Assembly (NCBI RefSeq): GCF_024713975.1
Contig: NC_091115.1
Span: 4,788,501-4,852,500 of the forward strand
Source of the DNA: Paralichthys olivaceus
Lineage: Eukaryota; Chordata; Actinopteri; Pleuronectiformes; Paralichthyidae
Length of the DNA stretch: 64,000 nt
Direction: 5' to 3'
Position numbers and translations under genes: made by a program. The notes beneath the pieces were generated by a model. It was given only the letters and a program-made list of their open reading frames with translations. It was not told where the DNA came from and did not search any database. Positions 1 to 25,174 of this stretch are shown piece by piece. Numbering within the stretch: position 1 is the first letter of the stretch; the number at the start of each line of letters is the position of its first letter.

Positions 1-1129
1 TTTTTTTCATTTCCGGGCCTCACGCTGGAGGTAGGCCTGAGACGAGAGCCTGCACAGGAAGAGGCCTGACGCGAGAGGTCTGCAGCCAGACCCCTCTCGA
101 AAACCGACCAAACATTTTCACAGTTATTCTCCATGATTATCTGCTTCAGTTCAGAGCTATTTATTATTTAAACGGTTTAATTGAAGCAGGCGTGGAGCCG
201 CAGCAGAAACCTGCAGGACAGGTGAGCCCAGTTGACTGCAGGTCATGGTACAACGCACGCTTCCCTTCACACTGATGAGATGACGTTAGATAAATCTGCC
301 TTTGCCGTCCCGTAATACTTAAAGCTACCCGTTACCGCCACCAAGGAGGTTATGTTTTTTTGTGTCTGCTAGAAAAGCAGCAGTTCTGTGTTTTTGTCTT
401 CTTCCTTTTTTTGTCACAGCAGACTTTATGAAATGTCAAAGTAGGAGAAGTAGAAACGTTACCTTGAAGTGTTCCAGGGGACTGAAGCAGCGAAATGAAA
501 ATCTGTCAGAGCTCAGGGAAGCTCCAAGTGTTTTTCATCATGCTAACAATGACTCCCTGTGAATTAGTAGATCACTTACACCTGTGATGTCCTGCTCTGA
601 CACGTCTAGATGTCGCGTGAGAAATTACCTTCATGCCATTAATCATAATAATAATAATAGTAATCATACAATGACACAGAACCAGAGGAGGCAGTGATAA
701 TGAAAGTAATTCCTGGATCTACTTGTTTATCTAGATCTGTTCTTCATTGGGTCATAACCCATCCCCCCACAACAATTCATGGTAATCAGTTCTGTGGTTT
801 TTGAGAAATCCTGTTCACACACAAACAAAAAGCCTTGAAAACAAAACCAACTTGGCAAAGATTATGAAAAAGAATAATATTAACAAACTTCAAGTAACTT
901 AACACTTTACAGGAGAGCAGAGTCCAACACAGGCAGTAATGAGGAGGAGAGCAGGAACATATCTGGGTCATAAATATAATGGGAATAAATAAGCAAGTAC
1001 AAAATAAAAGTAGTTTTAAAAACTGAAAAGTAGTACTGTAATATAGATATATTTAAAATTGTTAATTGTCTGTTTCGTCATTCACAGTTAATGAAGTTCC
1101 TTTTCTTTTCTTTTTTTTTTTTCCATCAG
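1..1129. other. Probable chpt1 intron; no exon recognised
   Basis: No coding exon was recognised on either strand. The stretch ends in a long pyrimidine tract (about 1100-1123) followed by CAG at 1127-1129, the 3' splice site of the chpt1 terminal exon, so most or all of it should be chpt1 intron. It contains remnants of a dispersed repeat: a piece near 336-365 that resembles the element's left end, and a minus-strand piece at about 745-860. The preceding chpt1 exon was looked for and not found, so it probably lies before the window. Confidence 0.55.
745..860 (-). repeat. Dispersed repeat remnant
   Basis: Diverged minus-strand copy of the family at 5363-5540. Shared blocks are ATGGTAATCAGTTCTGTGG, then TTTTTGAGAAATCCTG followed by an ACAAACAAA-rich tail. 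Confidence 0.45.
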
Positions 1130-1246
1130 ATCCTCTCTCTTCTGGATCTCATACGCTACTGCACAGGCGTGTGCATCCAGATCGCCTCCCACCTGCGCAT
1201 CCAAGTCTTCAGCATCACGCCGCCGGGCCACACACACCGTGACTGA
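1130..1246 (+). CDS. chpt1: Cholinephosphotransferase, last coding exon (partial gene)
   Basis: The exon follows a strong polypyrimidine tract and CAG and reads 38 codons to TGA at 1244-1246. The peptide has the C-terminal end typical of CHPT1/CEPT1 enzymes: LDLIRYC, then QIASHL, then a short polar tail. These ER/Golgi membrane enzymes transfer phosphocholine from CDP-choline to diacylglycerol, the last step of phosphatidylcholine synthesis. Only the end of the last membrane helix and the cytosolic tail are inside the window; the catalytic CDP-alcohol phosphotransferase motif is not. The peptide itself resembles CEPT1 at least as much as CHPT1. The chpt1 name rests on synteny, because CHPT1 precedes GNPTAB in human with the same relative orientation. 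A possible polyadenylation signal AATAAA is at 1424-1429. Confidence 0.72.
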   Translation: MLSLLDLIRYCTGVCIQIASHLRIQVFSITPPGHTHRD

Positions 1247-3060
1247 CGGCTTGCCCGGCGGGAGGAGGCGGGGGGAGACATGGACCTCTCCCCGCTCCTG
1301 GAAGCAGACGAGGACCACGAAGGTGAGGAGCGACCCTCGACCCTGAGCCACTGCAGCCTTGACAAAGTGACCACTTCTGATTAAAACAAAATGCCTCTAC
1401 GAGCAGACAGGAAAAAATTCAAAAATAAAACCAACTGGACTCTACAAACCAAAAAAATAATAACAGAAATGTTCGAAAAGCTCGGATGTGTGGAATTAGA
1501 GAGAAGGCGGAATCAGAGTTTACCTTGAAATAATTTTAATTTAAACATGAGTGTATGTCAAAATAAATAAGATAGATTTTTACGTTAAAAAGGTACTCTT
1601 TACAATTCAATACCAAATGTTTATTTTTCAACGGATTCTTTTACAGCGTGGGCAAATATCAAAGCATTTTTATCGGCTTTGAATTTAAAAGTATTAACTC
1701 ATATTACAGTTGTCGCATATTAAACACGTGACGATCAAAAGTGATCAATAAATCACTGATATTTGCCCAAACTGAGAAGAGAAGCCATCGAAACGTCTCT
1801 TAATCTCTCTGTTTTTATTTATTAAATGAATGCGAATCAATCGGAAATGAATCGGTTTAAAATTACAGATTAAAAAAAATGACCTTAAAAACCTCAAAAT
1901 AATTTCCAGTGAAGTTTGCGATGTGGCAGATTGTCAGTGGGCTGCGTGAAGGGGTAGCGGTCTGTGTTAAGGCTGAAAACGCTGATCGGTTTTCTATCGG
2001 GCTTCTCTCACAAACATCAGTTATTTCATCTCATTCTACAGACACAGAAAATAAAGATATAACAATGTTACCTGCAGCCTTTTAGTGCCATCAGCTGATG
2101 AAGCATTAACACTCGACTCGTCCTGCTTTCTCTGTTCTTCTCCCTGAAGGGCTAACACTATAATTATATGTGATTGTACAGAATTCAACTGAAGACGCCT
2201 TAAAATATTTTTGTTGTAATTACTGTTAAACTTTGTGCATATTTAAAGTTCTTTTTTTTTTTTCCACTGAAATGTCACGTAACAACGGAAGCTGTACACT
2301 CGTGACACTTCTGCACTTATACAAATGTAAATTATGTATAGGTGAGTGATTCATTCGCAGATTTGTTGGGTTATCGGTAATTTTTATAATTATTGATTAT
2401 TGCGGACTCATTATTCAGGTGCATTTGGGATGAAAAGGGATATTTCTGTAGTGCCGGGAAATTATTTAAAGGTAAAAACAAATTATAAAGCGGTATTCGG
2501 TTTTCTTGATTTGCTATAATAACGTTTCTTCAGGATTGTGGACTTTAAAATGTCCTAAAAAAAAAAGTTGATTTTGCATAAGTGAGGATGGACTGTGGAA
2601 CTATGCATCAGGACGTATAACCTTGATTTGAACACCATGTTGCACTGTTGAATAATAGGAAGACGCCTTTCTACTAACAGACACGAGTGGAAAAGATTGT
2701 AATAAAGAAAATATTTTTCCTGTGTTTTTGTCGTCCGTGTCATTGGTGGGAAAAGTGTCAGTGCCAGGACTGAGATGAATCAAAAAAAATGTAGATACAA
2801 GTACAAGAAAGGTGGTAAGACTGCAGAAGAATGACCCCTGTGAGTAATTTGATAAAGGTACAGTGTGTTCGCTGATTATTACTGTTGTAGCTGGTGGAGG
2901 TAAAGTTTAAAGTGGCGTAATCGCAGTGATTTTGCAAACCGAAGGGCTCAGACTGAGATTATGTGTAATGCTGATGAGTAATAGGAAATGGAAACACTCA
3001 ACAACTTCAGCAAATGTAACATTAAACAATGACAGAACACGAACACATGTCACAAACAAC
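1247..3060. other. chpt1 3' UTR and intergenic DNA
   Basis: AT-rich sequence between the chpt1 stop codon and the presumed 3' end of gnptab. AATAAA-type signals occur at 1424-1429 and further downstream, for example near 2050 and 2700, so the chpt1 3' UTR could be short or over 1 kb long. In human, SYCP3 lies between CHPT1 and GNPTAB. No SYCP3-like coding sequence was recognised here. Confidence 0.5.
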
Positions 3061-4660
3061 CAGAAGACTGAACCAGACGTTTATTTCAGTCAGAGGAACC
3101 ATTCAACTGATGCAATCTGAGGTAAACACATTTCCGAACACATGAATCATCGTCTCGCCCGGTGACGCAACATGCTGACAACATCCTTAGTCAAGTCCGT
3201 GTCGGTTTGACATTATTAAAGTAAAGAAGTTAGTAAAAGTGACATTCAGAGGAAAATATCTTGAAGAGGTGACGGGCATGTTTTCATTCTGCAGCATTCA
3301 CATCAAACCACATCAAGTCACTTGTCTCACGATTACAATGAAAATAAGTCAGAACATGCTGAGGGCGTCTGAATTTCAGACAGCAGCGATCCTGTCGAGT
3401 CCCACGGGGACACACGTGCAGGCGGCCATGACAGTTGCAGCATCACGTAGCTCCGACAATCAGATGCATTGGTACCACAGTATGAATGATAAGTATATTA
3501 TCCTCTATCCCCTTCATTCTCATTGTAAATCACTAAGTTAGGGTGTGATGTGCACGAGTCAACGTTTAGAAGAAGACGTTTAAAAAAACAAATGTTCAAA
3601 CGAGCAGGAGTGAACAAAGAAGGCACTTCAAGTTTTCATGGTTTTTACGACAACGGACAAAAACGACACATAAAAGAATTATTCCTATTTGTCCTACATG
3701 TACTCAACGCTCCTTTCCTTTAAAATAAAGCCATAGAGGTAAACACCAAACACAACCAAACACAAATTAAGAATCTTATTCATCTGCAGACTATTTCTGA
3801 ATTAAAGCTAGGGTTGGTAATCCTGGAAAAGGTCCAGCAAGAGCAGGCTACACCCAAAGCTTCCTCTCAGCCCTCTGGTCAAAGCTATTCCCCCAAAACA
3901 CATGAACTCAGAGTCGTGACTCGCTCCCTAACGTGCAGGCTGGGATTTTCATCAGACCACTTAATATTTGATGGCTGTCTGGACGGGACGAGGATTTCAA
4001 TGAATAAGATAAATAATTAGATAAAAGGTGAGAAAAAGAAACAACTTACCAACCCTAACTTTAATCAATTCATCATCTTGTCTATAAAATTGAAAACAGG
4101 GTGTCAAAGTGACATCTTCATATGTTTAGATTTATTTAAAAAAAACTGTCCGTACCATCAAGTTACTCGATTTGTGATGATTTAACAGGAGAACGCAGAA
4201 AATCAAAGTTTTAACGAGCACCGTTATTTTTGGCATGTTTGATTAATATATATATTTGAAATAGTTGCAGTGGTGGTGCACACACGCGGCCCGATCAAGT
4301 TTTTGACATACCAACACATCGATCAGTGACAGAGGACGGGACATGAGGAGTGGTGCAGTAGAGAGGGGAGCTTGTTCTGGTTTATTTGTTTGTGTATGAA
4401 AGTCTCTGACGCCCCCAGTGGACGAGCACAGGCTTCTTCTGCCGGTCATCGACCAGCCCTGTCCATCATCTTCTGGGAAAAAAAAAAGGTCTCATCTCAC
4501 GTGTGAGTCTCTGATGTCCGTCCATGCTGATGAAACACAAGCATCGAGGACGTCGGGTTCCTGTTTCCACTCCTCGTCTGGATCCACCCGACTGAGCGGG
4601 GAGGAGAGAGGGGCGGAGGTGGAAGTGCAGAAAGGAGGAGGAGAGGGAGGTCTCCCTCTA
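3060..4660 (-). other. gnptab: Likely gnptab 3' UTR
   Basis: This lies directly downstream, in gene sense, of the gnptab stop codon at 4661-4663. On the minus strand an AATAAA signal is present at 3085-3080, which would place cleavage near 3060. Short open frames here show no recognisable protein. The UTR extent is inferred from the poly(A) signal only. Confidence 0.45.
3080..3085 (-). promoter_or_regulatory. gnptab: Candidate gnptab polyadenylation signal
   Basis: AATAAA on the minus strand, about 1.58 kb downstream of the gnptab stop codon. Other AATAAA hexamers occur in the region, so this is a candidate site only. Confidence 0.35.
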
Positions 4661-19940
<15,280 letters not shown>

Positions 19941-20056
19941 GATGCCCCGCGGCGACGCATAGCGCTGCATTCATTCAGAGAAACGCGACCATCGCGGTAA
20001 AAAAGTAAACATCACGCAGCAGAGCCGGATCTGTCAGCTGACCCGCTGCCGCCTCG

Positions 20057-20066
20057 GTCACATGAC
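20057..20066 (-). promoter_or_regulatory. gnptab: E-box/M-box-like site upstream of gnptab
   Basis: GTCACATGAC lies 117 nt upstream of the gnptab ATG. It differs by one base from the CLEAR palindrome GTCACGTGAC bound by TFEB/TFE3 and contains, on the gene strand, the MITF-type core TCATGTGA. Function is inferred from the motif and from the lysosomal role of the gene. The same 8-base core also occurs inside introns (12574, 18305), so it is not unique to promoters. Confidence 0.4.
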
Positions 20067-20175
20067 CGCCGACCACCGGGGCCTGGCACCGCCCCCCTCG
20101 CTGCTTCGCTGCAGCACGTTGTCGCCCTCTGCCGGTGGGGAGGAAGACTACCTCCCCTCCCCCAATTTGAGGCGA

Positions 20176-20197
20176 GGGGGGGGGGGGGGAGGGGGGG
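20176..20197 (+). repeat. G-run (G14-A-G7) near gnptab 5' end
   Basis: Almost pure guanine tract about 240 bp upstream of the gnptab ATG, C-rich on the gene strand. It could form a G-quadruplex or i-motif, or be a collapsed homopolymer in the assembly. Confidence 0.85.
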
Positions 20198-20343
20198 CAT
20201 CGAACCGACGACCTGCTCCGTCAGAAAGACCCGGATGAGCACGGTAAGCGCACGGAGGCCCAGAGAGCTCGACGCACAGCAAATTAAAAGAACAAATAAA
20301 GAGAAACAACTTCGTCACAACACAAGTAAAAACTATGAGGAAA

Positions 20344-20420
20344 CACATGCATCAGCTTTATTTTGGCTCCATTGTTGGACAAGTGGAGACACGTCGTCCA
20401 TTTTTATTTACAGTCTATGG
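20344..20420 (-). mobile_element. MITE-like element fragment
   Basis: On the minus strand it begins CCATAGACTGTAAATAAAAA and continues TGGACGACGTGTCTCCACTT. This matches the left end of the element at 57493-57855 and the copy at 60800-60925. Only one terminus is recognisable. Confidence 0.6.
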
Positions 20421-21642
20421 TTCAAGGCTCAAAACAGTCCCCCAGCTCCCCGTCAGTATTGGCCACAAGGGGCCAGAAGAGGAGACGTCCGTCACAATAC
20501 TAACATGATATCACATATATTATCACCCTGTGAAGTTCTTCACACATTGAGCAGATCCAAAGAAGCAATATCATGTATTTAAAGTCACTTCAACACAACA
20601 TATAGTTGTACTTCCAATTTTAAATACATATTCTAAACTCAATGTTCACTTACTTTGGTTGTCGTCAGAGTTTTCAAATCTATTTCAAGAGGAACTTGTG
20701 CAGGTGTCCCCACATGATTGAGATAGGGTTTCTGGCATGTGGATGACTTCCTTAATCTCTCTCGTGCCGTCAGCTGACTCTTTTGTTGTTACTATTTTTT
20801 TAATGTTTGCGTCACATAAAATAAATGTGTTCCCTGACACCAAGAATGAAACTCTGGGTTATGCAGTTATTATGATAAATGCAGTGGAATTTTAACAATG
20901 CAACATTCAACTGTCGGTTAACTGTGAGTTTCCCTGAGTCGGTTTCCACCTCAGCTGAGTCAGCAACTCAACTCCAGTGGTGGAAAACTTAATCTGATTT
21001 ACCCAAGAATTTAAAACATGCAAGAACATATACTCCAGGACTGTATCACTAGCTGAGGGCATTTTAAAACCGTGAAATTGTTTGTGGTAATTTGATTAGT
21101 TGCAAATTAGTTGGGAAAAGTACACAAATTAGGTTTGATATAAATTGAACTTTAAAGGGTCATAAGGCATTTCCTGCTTCTTTACCACATGACCATATCC
21201 TGTTGAAGGGCCCTGTGTCAAATCTTTATTTTTTTATTAATGTTTGTCCAGCATTTTATGGCACATGTGTGGCAACGGACCAAACCAAGTTACTTCAAAT
21301 ATTCCTGTTCTGGCTGGATTGTGGATAAATGGAGTGAGAGTCTGGTAGAGGTAGGTTTTAATTTCCATTTATCTCTCTTTTACCAGGATTACTCAAAACT
21401 GGACCAATGTTCATGAACTATTTTATATTTTCTATGAACTATGAATCATGATGAGATACAACCTCAGCCCTGTTGGAGGTGTGCACTCTCCGAGCAGCCG
21501 TGACAAAGGATCACATGTTTGGGGAACTGTTCCAAACTCAATTGAAACCAAAGACTTTACAACGAGTTCTGACTTTTGTACTTTTACCTAAAATTAAAAA
21601 TGTAAATATGTGACTCACGTATAGACTATTTGTTCCTCCACC

Positions 21643-21960
21643 GCTGTTACACACTTTCATTTCCTCTCATTTGGATTACTGTTACTCCTCACACGCATGA
21701 GTCGTAAGAGTTTGCGAAAGTTTGTCTAAAAGGCAGCTCATGACTCCCATTTTAGCTTCTCTCCATCGAGTTCAACTTAGAAATGATTTTAAGATGTTAC
21801 TAACTTTGAATGCCTGTTCTGGACATAGATTCCAGATGTCCTAACACCATAAGAGCCTGGTCCTAGCTGGAGGCCTTGATTGCAGAGGGGACAGGGCTCT
21901 TTCTGTTAGGGGCCCCCACTTTCTGGAACAATCTCCTTCTATAGATCTAACTTAACAAGT
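21643..21960 (+). mobile_element. Decayed LINE (non-LTR) ORF2 C-terminal fragment
   Basis: The plus strand reads LHTFISSHLDYCYSS near the start, the usual 'FISSRLDYCNSL' motif of L2/Rex1-like reverse transcriptases. It then reads PILASLHRVQLRNDFKML in the position of the usual 'ASLHWLPVxxRIxFKIL'. After a frame change it reads APTFWNNLL, matching the usual 'APxLWNSLP'. Frameshifts and missing residues show it is dead. Which LINE clade it belongs to cannot be told from this piece. Confidence 0.6.
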
Positions 21961-22425
21961 GAAGTTATTATTTTTAGTATTATTCTTATCACTGATCATA
22001 TCCTGGCTCACCGATCATTTACATCTTAAAATGCTTTCATTCTTTTTATTTTACTTTTTTCTGCCCTAAAACTGTGAAATTCGTCAACGTGGTTTAAACA
22101 CTTCCCTATCATTTGACTTAATTTCTCCATCATTATCGTGAAAAGCACCTTTTGACTGTATTTGTAGATGAACACTTCCCCTGTTGACGGTCCTTACTGA
22201 CTCTGGCATCATACGTATTCAACTGAAATTGTTGAAGGAGTGAAGAAAGACAGAGGGAAGAAGGAGGAGAGGAGGAGGAGGAGGAGATCTGTGGATGAAA
22301 CGGGTGGTTTATTCGCGAAACGCCAGCCCACTGGGAGTCATTTTGGGGAAGAGGTCACTGAAGCTATACTGTTGATCAGTTTATTGGAAAGAGGCTGAGC
22401 TCACTCTGGTGCAGACAATCATCAC

Positions 22426-22433
22426 CATGTGAC
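22426..22433 (+). promoter_or_regulatory. dram1: E-box upstream of dram1
   Basis: CATGTGAC, the reverse complement of GTCACATG, about 168 nt upstream of the dram1 ATG. The same 8-base core is found upstream of gnptab and washc3. Function is inferred from the motif alone. Confidence 0.3.
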
Positions 22434-22600
22434 TGTCGAGAACAGACTTGAACAGAAGAGAGGCGCAGAACCTGATCCATGCGTCTGGATCAGCAGCATC
22501 AGACGTGGATTTCTCCTCCTCCTCCTCCTCCTCCTCCTGCTCCTCTTGCAGAGGTGGTAACACAGTTTATCGGAAGTTACCCGAAATAAACCTGCCTGAC

Positions 22601-25174
22601 ATGTTTTGGTTCGAGCAAGGTCTGTGCTTCTTGCCAGCGTTTCTGGTCGTCTGGTCCTCCTCCACCTTCATCGTTTCCTACCTGATCGCGATTTGCAGAC
22701 ACGACGTCGATGTAATCTTCCCATACATCAGGTAAGATTTATACGCACACGAAACCCCAGATATAAGTTCAACAAGTGAAATCTGAGATCTGCAGCACAC
22801 GTGTGGAGGTTTTTATGTTCAAGTTAACCAGACAACGATGGTGAAAAGTTTAGTTTCGTTTTCCTCGTGCTTGAAACCTGGCTGGTACCCAAACTCCAGC
22901 TGCGCAGAGGCAGCTGTGCAGCTTCATACCTCCTCTTTCACTTCCCCCTTTAAACTGTGTTCTTGCATTTTGACAAATTTAAAGTTTGAAAGTCATGATT
23001 TGTTCTGTGTTTAGTTAAATTAAGACATACATGATCTCTATGAGCTTTATTGTTAAGGTTGAGGGGAGAGAAGAGTTGGAGATGACGAGTGTTTCCCTTT
23101 TCAGTGACACAGGTGCAGAACCCCCTGAGAGCTGCATTTTTGGCCTGATGACATTCATCTCTGCCTGTGCAGGTATTTTCTCTTCCCTTTATTATAAGTT
23201 TAAACTTGTGCACTCTAACCCAGCTTTGTTTATTAAGCAACGTTGGGTTTTCCAGAAGGAAGAACTAAACTCTCCAGAGATGTCAGTCGCATTTCCCCTT
23301 TTCAAGAAAATGAAAGCTGAATTTAGGGCTTGGGATGCCACAAGGGAGGGCGGGGGGTGTGCTTCTTTTTTTTTTTCTTCCTTTGTGGTAAATGCACAAT
23401 CAGACCTTTTCCTGTGCAGGAGTATCCACCATTTACGCCAGATACAAGTTTGTGGAGAAGCTGGGTCAGGAAACAGGCGTGGCGAGGACGTGTCTCAATA
23501 GAACTGGTCTGGTGCTTGGGATGCTCTCCTGTCTGAGTATGTGCATCGTTGCGACCTTTCAGGTATGTGTTAACATGTGTGTAATGCACAACATAAGTAT
23601 AATGTAATGAAACCTCTAATAGTACCTGTCTTGTTTTTGTTTGCAGGAAACAACACTGATAATTGTTCATGATGCAGGAGCTTTGCTGTTCTTCTCGTCC
23701 GGCGTCTTATACATAATCCTCCAGTCAGTCATTTCATATCAGACCTATCCGTTCGGATCCTCCTCCTGCCTCTGTCGAGTACGTTCGGGCATCGCCATCC
23801 TTGCTGCGCTGGCGTTTTTCCCCAGTATCCTTCCACTGAAGTCAAAGCTGAGAAGATGCTCTGGCTCCTCTCGATGTTCTCCTGTCACTTATCATTGCCA
23901 GTAGATGTGTGTGATGCTTCTTCAGGTGCCAGTCGGTGTCGCTGGATTTTTCCTTAGTGGATAATTCAGCTGCCATCTGTGCGTATTTTGTGAAGCAGAG
24001 CAAGCTGCACAGAGACACAGACGACAAGGTGAGCTGCACCTGGTGTTAACATCCAACCTGAGAGATCTGGAGTGGACAGCTCTTCAGATCAGTCACCAAT
24101 AATCCAACGTCCGAGTGTGAACATCCCACAGTTCTTTATGAAACTGTAGCAGGTCAAAGGTCGTCAGCTAAAGAGGCTTTTAAATACGGCCCACACAGCT
24201 GAGAGAACGAGAACGTACCGCCTCAGAATGTGTCTCTGTCCTGATCGGATCTGAAATGCTCCCTCCATGTGTTCACACCTGAACTTAAAGCTGACCACTT
24301 GTGATCGGATCACTCAGGACGGATGTTGTACCAGATCTCCATCAGTATTACCTTCCTTCACAAAGCAGGTTCTGTTTTCACCCCTGTACATTTGTTTGTT
24401 GGTTGGTTGGGGGCAGATCCAGTATTAGTTTCCCCTACCTTCCTTAACATTGTGAGACAGGACGTTTTTCAACATTTAAGGAAGGAAATATTTCAGGCAC
24501 CTTGATGAGAAATCAGGCACATTCAGTGATATCTGATATCTAGGAGGGTGTTAAATTTGCTGCAGCTTGATTGAATTTAAGGGGCGTGTTGGGCCGGGGT
24601 GGAGGGATGCACTCTAGATTGAAGCTGAAACAATAATAGAGAGTTCTTTCTTGGCCCATTTCCATCCTTCCACCAAGTTTCATGGAAATCCATTTAGCAG
24701 TTTTTGTGCAATCCTGCTGACAACAAAAAAACAAACTAATGGACAGGGGAGGAAACACAACAGACCTCTGCATGTTGAGAATTCACTGCTGCTTTTCTTA
24801 TAAACTGAATTTTTCAAGGTCTTGGACTCAGATGTGAGAGGCAATCTTGTGTTTCAGGAAACTATGACTTTAGTTAGATTACCTGATGATGAATGTAGTT
24901 AGTAGTTGTCGCACTCCATCACTTTCCCTGTGGACGACCTCTCTTCCAGGACTATCCTTTCCATCTGGCCAGCGCTGTGTGTGAGTGGATCGTTGCCTTC
25001 AGCTTCATCTGCTTCTTCTACACGTACATCGACGATTTCAAAGTGAGTTTCTGACCAGTAAACACGAGGTCAATTCTTTTTTTATTTACTGGAAATGAGT
25101 CTCATTTCTCTTTCTTTTACTTCCTGCAGCTTTTTACTCTACGTGTGAAAACAGAGCTGAAGGAGTCGTCTTGA
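22601..25174 (+). CDS. dram1: DNA damage-regulated autophagy modulator protein 1
   Basis: Lysosomal membrane protein of the DRAM/TMEM150/SFK1 family; in mammals p53-inducible and required for autophagic flux in damage-induced death. Seven exons: 22601-22731, 23105-23172, 23420-23562, 23647-23824, 23970-24028, 24950-25042, 25130-25174. Phases agree and give 238 aa, the same length as human. Recognisable blocks are PPESCIFGLM after the first loop (human PPESGIFGFM), VHDAGALLFF (human VHDGGALLAF), LQSVISY (human LQSIISY) and ASAVCEWIVAF (human SAICEWTVAF). Six hydrophobic helices are expected and visible as runs in exons 1-4 and 6. The start of exon 5 was set at CAG|CT (23970) because that acceptor restores the family length; an earlier AG at 23956 would add four residues. 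Convergent with washc3. Open sequence upstream of the ATG continues in frame but has no ATG. Confidence 0.95.
24668..24772 (-). repeat. Dispersed repeat remnant in dram1 intron
   Basis: Minus-strand copy of the family at 5363-5540, recognised by CCACCAAGTTTCATGGAAAT followed by TTTTTGTGCAATCCTGCTGA and a run of CAA-rich bases. It lies in dram1 intron 5. Confidence 0.5.

Larger units (their letters stand above)
20421..22600. other. Intergenic DNA and dram1 promoter/5' UTR
   Basis: No coding exon was recognised. It contains a decayed LINE fragment (about 21643-21960), a purine-rich (GGA)n stretch at about 22262-22287, an E-box at 22426-22433 and a (TCC)n stretch at about 22512-22538. The last 200-300 bp are presumably the dram1 promoter and 5' UTR. 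Confidence 0.55.

Noticed and set aside
22448-22600. Ser-rich N-terminal extension of dram1
   Set aside because: The frame is open upstream of the dram1 ATG but begins with TTG and contains no ATG. Starting at 22601 gives exactly the human length.
24060-24320. Possible DNA-transposon fragment in dram1 intron 5
   Set aside because: Phrases such as 'gatcggatctgaaatgctccctcc' and 'cacttgtgatcggatcactcagg' look repeat-like from memory, but no inverted ends or second copy are visible here.
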